This document shows, one piece after another, positions 13,060-25,544 of a stretch of DNA of 64,000 nucleotides; positions within the stretch are counted from its first letter, which is position 1; every line of letters begins with the position of its first letter. A program made the translations under genes and the position numbers. A model generated the notes under the pieces. That model worked only from the letters and a program-made list of their open reading frames with translations. It ran no database searches and had not been told where the DNA came from. This stretch comes from Paragordius varius (Eukaryota; Nematomorpha): positions 1,054,001 to 1,118,000 of the forward strand of contig OZ176051.1 of NCBI GenBank assembly GCA_964247055.1. Reading direction: 5' to 3'.

Positions 13060-13780
13060 TTCAACATAGCGCTCGAGAATAGGGGTTTCATATGCATAAA
13101 ATTCTCACTCTCTGAATTCGGTTCGTTATTTCCTCAGACATTCCGTCCCTACTCTCAACACAGGATACGGGTAACTATTTTCAGGGTAATGCTAGATAGC
13201 TCCTACACTTAGATCTTTGACGTTAAAATAATAACGTCATACTTCAAAAGTGTACTATCGAGTTTTCAGGAGCCCCATTCAGTTCATCATGAGAGTTTCC
13301 AAGAGAACTATATTATTATAGGCAAGATGTCATACATCCTATTTTACCTTGCTTCGGAATCCTGTCAAGATTTAACTCTCGAGGTTTGGTTTGAAAACCT
13401 TTAAAAATACTGGAAACATTCGCTACTCTTAGACACTATTCCAAAGAAATGTTGAATAGAGTAGGTTACACCCTGCGCCCTTACCTGACACCGCGTTCGA
13501 AATTAAATTAGATTGAGGCATCTCCTCTAGACTTGACTCTCGCCTTGATGGCCAAAATCTGCCTCACCATAGCCGAAAACCGTGAAAAATCCGCATTGAA
13601 CTAAGAATTATAGATGTGGCGCGCAATCAAAGCTTTTCTTAATCGAGAAAGACGGCATGTAGCTTTATCCGTCACTCTATCTTCTTAAGTCCTACACGTC
13701 AGTATATGAGGTCGATTGATGCTCTCTGAGCCCATATTAAGTCAAAGACTTTAATCTTTGTCGATAATATTTTAGTAAAG
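13060..13780 (-). mobile_element. LINE reverse-transcriptase fragment, minus strand
   Basis: This stretch aligns with 19345-19930, the minus-strand LINE of the big palindrome. Shared blocks include TTAAAATAATAACGTCA, GTGTACTATCGAGTT, CCGCATTGAACTA and GAAAGACGGCATG. It is a second, more diverged copy of the same LINE region, with many stops. It lies directly after the 3' end of the plus-strand LINE, so the two insertions converge tail to fragment. Confidence 0.75.
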
Positions 13781-14519
13781 GATTTTCCGTTTTTTACATA
13801 AACAAAAAAGTTATAGTTGACGCGTTTTCTTCAAATGTATTTATTTTATTGACCTAAAATGCGATAAAATGAAATTTTTTGTATATTTAACCGCAATTTT
13901 TTATTCGAACTTTTAGTTATAGAGTGAAATGCTCGCAAAAATTTTAATTTTGAGATTCGCATAAGTTTATATTGAAATTCCATGGATAGAGTTGATTTAT
14001 GGATGTTATTGTTTAAAAAATAAATTAATCCACACAATTATAATAGTTTATAAATAAATTAAATTTAATAAATCAATATATTCAAGATAATTATTTTATA
14101 ACATAAATATAAATAATTTATTATTTAAATGATTTTGCTGCAAATAAATAGTTTTTAAGAATCCTTCTATTAAGTAAAATCGACTTATTAATTTTTTGTT
14201 TTTTTTGAACATTTCGAGAGCCATAAATATGAATACACATCATTAAAATATTTAAATTTAATTTTGGGTTTTATTGTCTTTTTAGGCTATAATTAAAATA
14301 CTTTGAAAATTTATAATGGTTTTCACTATATTAATAGGTAATTAATAATGGGGTTCGAGTACAATTTTAATCATTATTATTCGTTTTACATCAGTACAAG
14401 CAAAAATTTGTTTATTTCTTTTTAAATATTTTTAATCATTTCTGAATACCAGCTTTCCTTTCCACACATCAGACATGTATTAGTACTCACTTTAATAGCC
14501 ATTTAACAAGCGTATATGT
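13781..14519. other. AT-rich stretch without a recognisable gene
   Basis: No supported coding frame, RNA gene or repeat structure. It ends where the left arm of the large palindrome begins. Confidence 0.45.
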
Positions 14520-14879
14520 CTAATTTATTATGCAAATTAATTTGATTAACAAAAACAAGACGCTTATTTAGGGACTAAATCTCAAACAATTATTTATTCT
14601 TCGTTAGTTTTCTCCATATTTGAACTAATTTCTGATATTTAGTAGAATTAAATCATTTATTAGATTTTAAAACCTAATCCCGTTTATCCTATTCTTTGCA
14701 GACATTTAAACTTAATTAAATATCTTATTAAGCTAAATGTTAAGCTAATGGGTTTGCCAGTTAATACAGTCACGTATAATATTTGAGTTTTAACAAAACT
14801 GTTTTTGAGATATTATCTTCCTTTCACAATAAGAATTCTCTATTGTTTGCCAGGATGATTAGAACAAATGATCTTTATT

Positions 14880-15028
14880 AACATATACTGTAAATAAAAT
14901 TTAATATATTTCCCCTACCCGCAAAGGGGGACTAAAATTTTTATTATAAGAAATAAAAAAGGCCCGTGTTTTGCCTTGGGGACCCAGAGCACTGCTCCCC
15001 CCTAGCTCCTGTTCGTTTTGCCACTGTA
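14880..15028. mobile_element. Possible hAT-like element end
   Basis: In reverse complement this begins CAGTGGC....ACGAACAGGAGC and continues into GGGCCCCCAAGGCAAAACA in the copy at 43100. CAGTGGCG followed by a GGGCCCC-rich tract is a common terminus of hAT-type non-autonomous elements. I could not find the partner end or a target duplication, so it may be truncated. The other copies are at 43097-43190 and 47003-47096. Confidence 0.4.
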
Positions 15029-16128
15029 TTTAAATTACATACCGAAATCACTAACAATGCTTCACGTTAATAAACCAAAACTAATTGGGGAACGAGAAAA
15101 AAATTTAACAAATATCAAAATTGTATGCTCAAAATTTGGAGTGTTTTGTTTTATCAAAGGCCTATTTAGTTTAAATAACATATCAAAAATAATCAGCTTG
15201 ATCAACTAACTGTACTTTGAAATTAATTAAACAAATTGGATTTATAACTTATGGAGTTTTCTTAAGAATGATTTATAAAATTCAGATAATTACAACATCA
15301 TCGTGCATAATATTTTTTTATAACTATCGTCATATCACTAACTTTGTATTTATATGAATGTTACTATTATATTATTTATTAATTGCTAAATTATACTCTT
15401 TTATGCTTGTAGGACATTCAAATATTATCCCAATGGGAGTTTATAATGCTTATTTACTCGATTATTGGATATTATAAAGATATTTTCAAGATTTATTATG
15501 ACAATATTTTTATTGGCTTAAAATGGCTTTCCATCAAGCACTTAAATCAAAAGAATGAAAAAAATATTTTTATATTTTTTAATCTTTTTAGCTAAGGGCT
15601 CATAGAGAGCTATTTCGTACGGGCCAAGATATTTAAAAAACAAACCTTTTTATTTTTATTATCTCAACATTATGTATAATTACGATTAATTACACTAGAC
15701 AAGAAATTTTTTGCCAGAATTTTTTGCATGTTCTGATTCATTTTAACAGAATCTGATATAAGAATTAAAACCTGAATTTAATTTTTATCAATTTTATTTA
15801 TAAATGTGTTGCCTTAAATATGCAACAGATGCCCATTCGTAGTATATCATTCGAAAGAGTAATAAAAACTCTATAAAATGCACACTAATATTTACATCGT
15901 TAGTTAATATTTGACATTAGAAGCGACAAACTCGCGCACTCTTAATTAATATATTTTTAAAACTAATGGATGAAATAGGTCAAACTTTGTATAGATGGCA
16001 ATGAATGTCTTTAAAAGATAACACAAGCTTGTTATTTTGAATAAACTCATTTTATCACATAAGTGAACAAAGATATTCAGTGAAAATGAGATATTTATTC
16101 AAAATTATTTAATAACTAAAAACTTATA

Positions 16129-16940
16129 CAGTAGCATATGCAGTAACAGATTGTTAGTGCGCAATAATCTAAAAAACACAAAACAGGGGGTTATCATGGA
16201 TAGTGTATACAAAATCAGGGGACAATCTTGGTATATGTAAAAATGCGCATTTGGGTTTGTAAAATTGCGATGAAAAATTGTAAAAATATTAGTGAAACAT
16301 TATTTCCCAGATTTCTTATAAAAAAATGTTAATTTTTCATTTAATGGTAGAACATTCCGTGATTTGAATTATGGAACTGTATATAAATACAATTAGAAAT
16401 TATACAAGATCCTTATTTAAATTATTACTTGCTTTTCTCGATCTATTTAAAACTGAATAAGCGTGAGGTGAAAATTTAAAATATTTTTAAAATTTGGGGC
16501 TTTTTGTTAAAAATCAATCACACAAGTTTACTTCTTAAATGCATTACTTATATTATATTTTATTAACCTCTAAACATTATTAACTGCTATAGATTTCTTA
16601 ATTTTTTTGTTGTTTTACAACATATTATCTTCAAGTAACGTTATCTAAATTGGATATATCCTGTAATACATTTCTAGAAGTTTGTTGAATATTTGGTATT
16701 GTGGCTTCCTTTTCCTATGAGTATTCATAAACATTTAATAAATTTTCAATAAAAAACATCATAAACATTTATCACAAAAATTTTATTAGTTTTTCAATAC
16801 CAAATGTGCCGACCAATTGTTCTCAATTTTCATATTTTGATTATCATTCAGTCCTATTTATAAACATATCCATAATATCCCCCTATTTTGTGTTTTTTAG
16901 AATATTTTGCACTAACAATCTTTTGCTGCATACGCTACTG
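16129..16940. mobile_element. TA-flanked MITE, Tc1/mariner-type, 812 bp (left-arm copy)
   Basis: The element starts CAGTAGCATATGCAGTAAC and ends in the inverse, GCTACTG. The terminal inverted repeats are about 75 bp, include GATTGTTAGTGC and AAAAACACAAAA, and are flanked by TA on both sides (16127-16128 and 16941-16942). A paralogous site without the element exists at 53594, which confirms insertion at TA. There is no transposase inside. CAGT ends with a TA duplication are typical of Tc1/mariner-related MITEs. Confidence 0.88.
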
Positions 16941-17759
16941 TATTAAATTATTTTAACTCCACCCAAGTCAATGAATGAACTATCTAAAAATATAATCAAA
17001 ATTATTATTAAAATTTAAACACCTTTTAAATTAAAACTTTCCAAATATTTCTTATCTATTAAATTCTCTATACCGGGTTTATTATATAGTTACACTAACT
17101 AAATTTTGAAATCAAAAATTTTAGGTTACTGGATTAAACGACAAGTATTTAGCAATAAACAATTATAATTGCAAAAAAAGTTTTATTGAATAAAATTTAT
17201 GTGATTTTTTAAAAAAAATTTATATACAAAAAATGCCAGGAGTAAAGATTAATGGTTTCTAGCCCACAACAAGTTGAAGCCGCAAATCATGAAATGCAAT
17301 TAACGACGATAGGCATACCAACAAAAGATAGCAACAAAATACAGCACCGATAATAACCACACTTATATCCATATATCCATAACAACAACGAAATTTCCCT
17401 GATCGCTTTACTATGGGGGAATATGATGTTATCATTTATTTACATTGTATTATAATACAAATAAGTGCGAATTTTTTATTTAAAAATATATAAATATACC
17501 TGTGAAAGTTAGAAAAATTTAACTCAATAAATAATAAATTTTATACATTATTCATATCATGTGCCTAATAATTTAATCGTGAAAGCTGCTCTCATTGCAA
17601 AAATATCGCTAAAATAAATCAGTTAATTTTAGCATATTGTATGTTAGCTCCAAAAAAGTCTTAATTATGACCATCCATTGTAAATCTGTTTTAATATTAA
17701 ATGCCGCAATCGAAAATTATCATTAAATCGTATGGTATGATTGAGGGGTCATTTGTAAA

Positions 17760-20700
17760 CTATTCCGTAGCCCCTACACAGGATACTAGCGTTATTAAGA
17801 CTTGCCATATTCTTTTAGGGGTATGTGTCCACTACATCTTAAGACGCACTCTTCCCTTCTTGCCTTTCACATTTTAATCATTTTTTACCGATAAAAAATG
17901 ATCTCTACTCTTGATGAGTCCAAACCATCTGAGACGATTTAGTATCATTTATTGTTTATATGTTTTATTTCAGTAGATACTCTATTATCCTAATTCTTCA
18001 CTTTGCTCTTTATCATACCACACATTACCCTAACTATTTCCTGCTTTTCTACTGTATAGCCCATTTTAATATCATTGTTGGCTATACAACTGCATTATCG
18101 GCCTTACACTTAACTTTTATGTTAAGATTTATGTCCCATATAACATTTGAGATCTTAGATAATTTTCACAAGTTTAATTTTTTACATTATCATCACTGCT
18201 GCTAAAATTCCAAAATATTTTGACTCCACATTCTTTTTTATACAACCTTTTTAATCGTATCTGTAGTTTTTCTTACCAAATTTTGTCGTTTTTCCTTTTT
18301 AACTTTTAAATCACTCAATGTAATGCATTAATCCTTTGATTCCATAATGATTCAAGCACGTCTGACGGAACTATTAGGTCATTTGCATAAAGAAAATAAC
18401 ACACTGTTAATTCTTGAATTCTCAAATGCGCCCCATAAATATTAACGAATGCTGACTCCAGATACGCTGAGGTCTTCAATAATTACGGATATGCCGCAAA
18501 TGCATTTTATGTATTTTTGTAACGGTCAGGCACATTTTTTGTCTTAAACTCTATGGTACTTTGCGGTAACTTTTGAAAGAGTTTCACTATCAGCAAACGG
18601 TGTCCACCATCTCACCTAAGCAGGAAATAGGCGTTATGATGTATGACAACACAAAAATATACCGCAAGCATACTCATCCCTCCACTTTAGGTCCGAATAA
18701 GCCCGTTTTTAAATATTTTTTGTATTTGTGATTTTTTTGTTTTTTCCATATACACCCTGAATATGTGCAAGCAATTGCTCCTCCAACCCTGCTTTTTGAC
18801 CATAATAGGAATCAATACCAAGTTTTTTCTTCGGTCTCAACATGGCACTTTTATTCGAGATTTACCTTTTAACACGTTTGCCAAATCTGTAAGACAACTG
18901 CAACTTTTTCCCATAATCTTAAGTAAACCATTCGATCCAAAGTTGCCAATTAATTAAGAAAGATCAATTCGTATGAATTTTTCCCTCCTTTGTGTTGCGA
19001 TTGATTCGATCCTCCCGCACCGATAAAACTTAACACATGAATCTAGCAATGTCGGATAAGTGACCTTGATGCAATCTACAAAGCCACCGTAGTCTTATAT
19101 AGCAAATCATCTAGTTTGCGTCTGTTACTTAGTCTATACACAGTTACATTATCGTATTTAGAGATGTTCTCAAAGCTTCTAATGCCGGAGTTAATAAAGC
19201 TGTCTAGTTTCGAGACATCCTGTAGGTTAGTTTATCACCATCTGTACAGAGTTACAAGAAACATAATAAGATGCTTTTTAAAGAGCAATTCTGCAGCACG
19301 CGCAAGAAGAAATTTCATATTCTCGCTAATTGTAATCGGTTGGTTATTTCCTTAGACATCCCCCTACCCCAGCTGTTTAACCCCAAGAAAAGCTCTATAC
19401 ATCCTCGATCATCGATCTTCTCAATACAATCGGCGGGTAACTACGTCCGGAGTGATACCTGATAGCTACACTTGGGTTTTTGAGGTTAAAATAATAACGT
19501 CAGACATCCGGAGTGTACTATCGAGTTCCACTCAATTCCGTTCATCACGAGAGGGTCACAGGAAAACTATATCCACAAAGACAAGTAATGTCCGCACCCT
19601 ATCTTGCTTCGAAGTCAAGCCACTGAGAGTTGAATCTAGAGGTTGTTTCGAATGCTTTCCGAAATATTGGAAATAATCGCTTCTCTTAGATGCCCTTTTC
19701 AGAAATCTTCAAAGAGTAGGTGACCCCTGCACCCTTGCCACAGCATTCCAAGTTAACCCAGTCCTCGCTATTTGACTTGACCCTAGCCTTGTTTCCTAAC
19801 CCCAAGCCGCGCCCGTTAGCCAAATACTTTTAGGTACATCCGCATTGAACTAGGAATTTGAGTGTTTGATGTGGCTTACACTCAAAGCTCCATCTAAATA
19901 GGGAAAGACGGCATGGGTAGCTTTCTCCATATAGATTTTATTCATCTCATCATATGTAATTGTGGTCCTAAGATTTCACAACCCACACGCGTATCGGTCA
20001 TGACTCCAAAGTTTCTAAAACGAGCATCAACCACCCGTTTAAGATTTTTCCCCCAACATTAAATAAAGAGGCGGTATGATTTAGGGTCTTCCTGCTTACT
20101 TTTAGGTTTATATATTGCAGATATCCAGAGCCTTCGTTCTTCGGGTACTACGCCCGACGTCCAAACTACCTTAAAATTCCTTCCAATGGCTTAACACAGT
20201 ATGATTCGATTGTAACATTATCGATACCGCACGCTTAACGAAATTTCATCGAACGGATTTAAGCTTTTTTCAGCCAAATAAAGTGCGCTGAACAAGCCCG
20301 ATGGTGGGAGACCATAGTCATCACTTGTGTGCAAGGCTTCATAAAATATATACAGGAACCGGTATCCGCACCCTTGGCTAAATTACGCCTTCTGTCCGTA
20401 GCCAACTTTAACCCAATTAAATTGTCACACTTAGCCTCCTTGATGCAGCAGAGCGTTCTCGCCATTAGATTCTCCACTTCTTCCGCCTTCGTATGAGTTC
20501 CAAAATTGCCCTTATTACTTGCTTATTAAGAGTTTTGTGAGTCAGTTGCGAAATCGTGCTTTTCCTTTATCATCTCTGACACCTTATCTCATCTGCACCA
20601 CCCCAGACTGGAAGTATATTGACCTGTGTACACCCAATATAGCTTTTGGTTTTTTTGAAATAGTTGAACTTTTCCTCTACATTTCTATGATCTTAACCTT

Positions 20701-22260
20701 TGATTAATTTAGGTTTAACATCCTTATCGTACCCTTATTACAATATTGCTTAGCAGTTTGTCTTGCCTTCTCATGACCACATTTTCGTAGTTTCACAGGT
20801 TCTTAACGCTTTATGGATCATATAATAAGACATTTGTCACTAACCGACCGCCCACTTTGGATACCATTTGATCGTGATTGACCTTCCCGTTCGGATTTAC
20901 CCAACTTTTTATTTACCAAAATGATTTGCTGTACTTACATTCGGTATCTTTCAGCCCTGCCTTTAGACACACATACATTACCGCTTTCCGATATCGGCCT
21001 TGATTCTGTTTGCAATTATATTATAGTGATATACAGAATCACAATGGAGAGCGTCAAGACCTATTGGCGCATTGAAATCGCTTAGCACAATGAGGCTCTA
21101 CCCACAACATTTGACACATTTACAGAGTTTTTTTAAAGAAAGCGCCTTAACTTCCCAGGTCATTAGGGTTGAATCATAAACCGACAACAGCGTAAACTTC
21201 TTTCATATTGTAAGTTTCAATCTTGTTTTTCGAGAACAACTAAGGTAAACATTTTCAACGCTTGAAACCCACAGCCGCCTATTCCATTCGTACAGGGACT
21301 GAATAGTGGCATAAGCCACTACACATATATTCAGTAGGTAATGAAATACGGTGATCTTGTATTGCAATGACTGCAATATTCTATATCTCGCGCATACGAA
21401 CACAAGTTGGTTTATTAACTGATCCATGAGAATACCAACATTTAAACCGCCAAACTGTACGGGTACACTCTTTGACCTTGGTTGCAAAAACATAATCATT
21501 ACATGACGAACTAATGGCTTTAGAAGTAGAGTAAGAAGTTTGTAATGTGTCATGATTTGTATTTGTATGTTTTAGTATTTTCATATACATTGATTAGCAG
21601 CTGTGCCTTGGCAGCTTAAGGTGTGCTATTTTAGCAACGCTCGTCTAACACCTATATCGCCGGGCATTGATATTCACATCCTATTCACCTATCGCAATTA
21701 CTGAGATTAACATAGGGTTGCCCCACAGCAGCACTGCATAGCAGAATATTATCAAAATAATGCAGGCTGACCAGGCACTTGCAAAAGTAGAAAGCTAGAC
21801 TTCATCTGTCGTTAGCCGACCCGATTTGGAGCAGACTACCGAAGCCGCCATACCACTTGTTTACATCCCATGCATGTTGGTAACATCACATGAGGATTTC
21901 ATTATCTCGACCACTAACGACCATTCTTTCCACATGCGTAATTTTACAAACTCAAGGACAGAGTTGTACAACGGCCACAGCCATTTCCACCTCGTCACCA
22001 ACTAAGACACAGTCAAAGTCTGCACGGACCCATCAATATTCCATCCCTGTTAGTCCCCGATCTCATATACCCTTTTTCGAATGTATGTTCCCAGCTTAGA
22101 TCCCGTTCGCCGTCATTCAAACACTGACATTGCCCAATGATCGACGCGGGGTAAGAAAATGACTCATAGTTTCAAACGTTTTTGAATATTGTTAAATGCC
22201 ATGCAAGTCCTTTTTCCTTTCAATAATTTCTTCTAACTGGATGATGGAATCTAAAGAGAA
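17760..22260 (-). mobile_element. Decayed LINE, minus strand, nearly full length
   Basis: Read on the minus strand, the endonuclease comes first: an LSDFNAPIG box near 21080 and the NVGILMD start near 21440. The pre-RT and RT region follows, with GVVPEE.RLWISAIYKPKSKQ and DPKSYRPL near 20155-20060. A YANDLIV box (degenerate YADD) lies near 18390, the RLRWFGL block near 17930 and KGKKGRVR near 17860. All frames are broken many times. GC content is visibly higher than in the surroundings. The half below 20195 is inside the palindrome arm and is duplicated in inverted orientation at 25545-28030. The endonuclease half is in the spacer and is single-copy there. Confidence 0.85.
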
Positions 22261-24889
22261 AAATTTAAGAGATTAATGAATGTTAGAAATTTTGATTATT
22301 TTAATATTTTTTATGTTTGGATTTATTTTAATATCAAAATTCTTTTCTTTAAAATCAGCACAAAGCTCACCCTTATTTAAAACCTATAAATTTAGGCTAT
22401 TATTCTCCATTTGGTACTTTCTAGCTTAATTGTATGAGACATCAATTTTATCCCTGTGTGAGTGTTATGGCTTACTTTCGGACGGTATTATTCTCACGTA
22501 AATGTATTATTAAAAATATAATTAAATATCTGACATCAAAAAATATTTTTTGAATCTCTGTTTAAAAATAAACCAGGGAAATTTGATGAAACTATTTTAT
22601 GGCATTTAGGAGCGTAGTAAAAACGGTGAAAAAAACACTCATTCTATATTCGATGATGCTGAATATCTCTGTTACAGTCAAATAAATGAGTTATACGTTT
22701 TCAAATTTAATAAATAAATTGTTTTTTCACAAATTGTTGCTAAAATATAAAACGAAAAATTTTTTGTGAGATGATGTTTAGGGTCATTTAATATATAATT
22801 TTCTAGCGTATGGAACTATTTTATTTAGGTTTCAAATGCTAAAATATAAAATTCGCCTCAATAAAATTTTGCCAAAGTATGCATTTTTTTCTAAAAAATT
22901 TCGATGTCATATGGCATATATTACAAATTATTATAGTGCAACAGCATTGTGAACATCTAGAAAACTAGCCCCTTTTGATTAGAGCCAAAAAAAACTTTTG
23001 AAGCTTCCACAAAATAATAGAATTCGATATAAATTTTATTAAATATAGATCATGAACCATTATGATAACGTTTTTAAAACAAATTATTTAGCTTTGACCA
23101 AATGTTATTATAATTTTCGAGAATTTTACAATTTTAGATACCGAAATTAGGACAAAAGAATTTTTTTAATAGGCCTAAACTGTCATACAAGATATTTTGT
23201 GCAATGTGTTTAACTAGAGTTTTATTTTACGAAACCTTTAAAGTCCATAGGGATGGTTTTAACCCGCCCGAAACAAAAACTTAATTTCCGAATAAATACC
23301 AATATAAGAAAAACTACAATAACTAATTGCTCCATATCGACCAATTACAACATTATTTGTATAAAATTTTAGTTTTAAAAAGCGTTTATTAAAATCCATA
23401 AAATATAAGGCGCAGGATTAGGGGGAAATCGAAATTGTATAAAAAATGCACTGAATAATCTTTTCATATTTAAATTACCATTTAAAGGTGTATTTTTATA
23501 GCTATTTATATACATTCCACATTATTTACCGGCAAAAATATGAGGTGTAGCTGTTTTTTACTAAGATACATTTATGAATTTCATAAAGAAGATTTTCCCT
23601 ATATCCATTATTTCCAACATCATATTAGGAATTTCATTATATTTAAAATGGACATTTATAACATCCTCATTTATATTAACATTCCATTACCTTTTGGGGT
23701 AGTTTTATATCCCAGGGCGATTGAATATATAAAAATATTGTATTAAGCCGAAATTAAAAAAACTCTCTTTAAGATTTATTTCGCATTTAACAATTTTATG
23801 TAAAATTCTAAAAAAAATATTCTCTTTTTTGGCGCCTTTTTTCTATAATTTTTTACAATCGATATTACAATAAGCAATAACTGTATAGTATGCCATCAAA
23901 AACTTGATATATTTTGATTTCATAATCACTAGTTCGTTAAATCTTGTTTTGGAGCCGTATTTTAGACTCTAATAGTCACCAAAAGTAAAAAATATACGCT
24001 TTTTTATAATCCATGACAACTATGTTTAATAATAAAATCTGGGATATAAAACTACCCCAAAAGGTATTCTGACCCAAAAAGTGAAAAAGGTATGCAGTAT
24101 TAAATAAATTTATTTAAATTTAGTAGTTATTTCAATACTTGTTCGCACTTTAGATAAAATTATTAAGGGTGATTTAAATTTGGGTTTAGTATTTTTTTTT
24201 TTGATATAAAATTTTTTAACAACTCTTACTAATATTAGCGAAACATTTATGCATCCAATTATTTAATATACATATAATTGATTTGCATCTATGCAGCGAT
24301 GTTTTGTGAACAATTTTAGTTTTATTGGTGAAATAAGATGGATTTAAATATACATTAATAAAAATATTTTAGTGAATTTTTAAACATAAAACCGCAACTC
24401 TTATTTTGATTTATTAAATTTGATTTGAAAATTCACCAAAATTAAGTTACCAAACATTCGTAATTCTCAAATTGTTCAGCATAATCGAATTTAGAAAAGC
24501 ATTTTAATAATATATACGGCAATATGCCGTTTCCATCCTGCTTTAAAGTACTATGAAGTACTCTTCAATAAATTGCTAAAAATTATTTTAAAAAGGTAGC
24601 CACTTTTATAAATATTTTCAGATGCTGTCCAAATTTAAACTTTTTATTGTATCTCCATTTTGCCTTTTTTTAAAAGAACTGGTCCATATTAGTATAGCTC
24701 AAAATTTTGGGACTTTCCACATCTATAAAATAATTTTTTTAAAAAAATTGATTTGTTTTTTATATGACGTTTATGATATATTTTGGTGAAATTTTTTGAA
24801 AAGAAGCCTTTATTCACCAAAAAATATATTTAAAAATGAATTTACTGATACGGAGCACTTACTACAAAAGTGTAAATAACTTTCTTAAC
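22261..24889. other. AT-rich palindrome spacer without a recognisable gene
   Basis: No gene is supported. It contains the 26-bp inverted repeat pair at 23691/24064 and, at about 24620-24890, the right end of a family B repeat (ACTGGTCCATATT, TTTTGGTGAAA, CAAAAGTGTAAATAACTTTC), recognisable from 49250-49440. A short frame at 23540-23746 is best explained as chance. Confidence 0.45.
23691..24064. repeat. MITE-like pair of perfect 26-bp inverted repeats
   Basis: The left end CCTTTTGGGGTAGTTTTATA (continuing TCCCAG) at 23691-23716 is the exact inverse of 24039-24064. The end resembles the TTGGGGTAGTTGGATACCCC end of repeat family C at 54489, so it may be a short relative. The about 320-bp interior is AT-rich without a gene. 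The redundant contig repeats it at about 36098-36471. Confidence 0.65.
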
Positions 24890-25299
24890 ATACACACAAT
24901 TATTTCAGTCTTTTTCAAATTTGTTATTAAACCATGGCAAAAGTTTGCACGCATATAACATAAATAAACGGTGGGAAATCATTCAAATATACTTGATGTT
25001 ACTCATTTAAAGTATAGCCGAAAGGTAAAAATTAAGTCCTAAAATAAAAATGGCCTCGAAATAGTTTGATATATTTAAAAAAACTAAATTTTAATTAATA
25101 TTTTAGATTATTAATATATATTAGGATAGAAGCATAAATTGTAATTGGGATTGTTTCTTTCGATAGTTTTTTAAATATATCAATTTTAAACTAGTGTATT
25201 TAGATACCTCTTAAATGCAAATGTATCACTCGTATTAAACCAAAATCACCATGATAATCTTGTTACATTTTCAATCAGAATATATGTATTTGATAAGGT

Positions 25300-25544
25300 T
25301 GCTTTTTACACCTCCGGTTATGGACGCAGTGTATTGGGTGACTTAATGCTATTGGCACTGACTCAACCTATCAAAAAGATGGTGCAAACGGACCTGTTAT
25401 AAAAAACGATAGAGGCGGCGCCTTAACTTTTGCATGAATCACAAGCTATTCATCTCAAATTGTTTATTCCACCCACCCAAAAGACGGATTTACACATGGA
25501 TTTAAACCTGTGTCAAACATAGATATTATTATGAAAATATACTA
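25300..25544 (+). pseudogene. Trypsin-like serine protease, C-terminal exon fragment
   Basis: One plus-strand frame reads GTDSTYQKDGANGP near 25358, then VIKNDRGGALTFA, ITSYSSQ, KDGFTH near 25485 and NIDIIMKIY with a TAG stop at about 25542. Order and spacing fit the end of an S1 (chymotrypsin-fold) protease: the GTDSC-GDSGGP active-site segment, the GI.S.G strand, and the final PGVYTRVS..IDWI helix. The GDSGGP box is altered so that the catalytic serine is absent, and an internal stop interrupts the GITSY strand. No other exon was found nearby. The fragment stops where the inverted LINE half begins. Confidence 0.6.

Larger units (their letters stand above)
14520..20195. repeat. Large palindrome, left arm (about 5.7 kb)
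   Basis: Read in reverse complement, this arm matches 25545-29820 and then continues into 42228-43545 (or the identical 46134-47451). Checked anchors include TTGCCTTGGGGACCC near 14975, CCCAATGGGAGTTTATAATG near 15430, the MITE at 16129-16940, GACCCCTGCACCC near 19725 and GAACGAAGGCTC (as its inverse) near 20130. The arms differ by scattered substitutions and by indels, for example about 26 bp near 18530 present only here. It is therefore an old inverted duplication, not a copying artefact. The inner end lies inside a LINE. Confidence 0.88.

Noticed and set aside
18763-18957. Possible helix-turn-helix transposase fragment, read on the minus strand as MLRPKKKLG..SYYGQKAGLEEQLLAHI
   Set aside because: It weakly resembles pogo/CENP-B-type DNA-binding domains but is short, frame-broken and inside a decayed LINE; not enough to claim. 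The inverted and redundant copies (26802, 31164, 39209) add no independent evidence.
23540-23746. 68-codon frame in the palindrome spacer, repeated at 35947
   Set aside because: It overlaps the end of an inverted-repeat element, and the second copy is the redundant contig.
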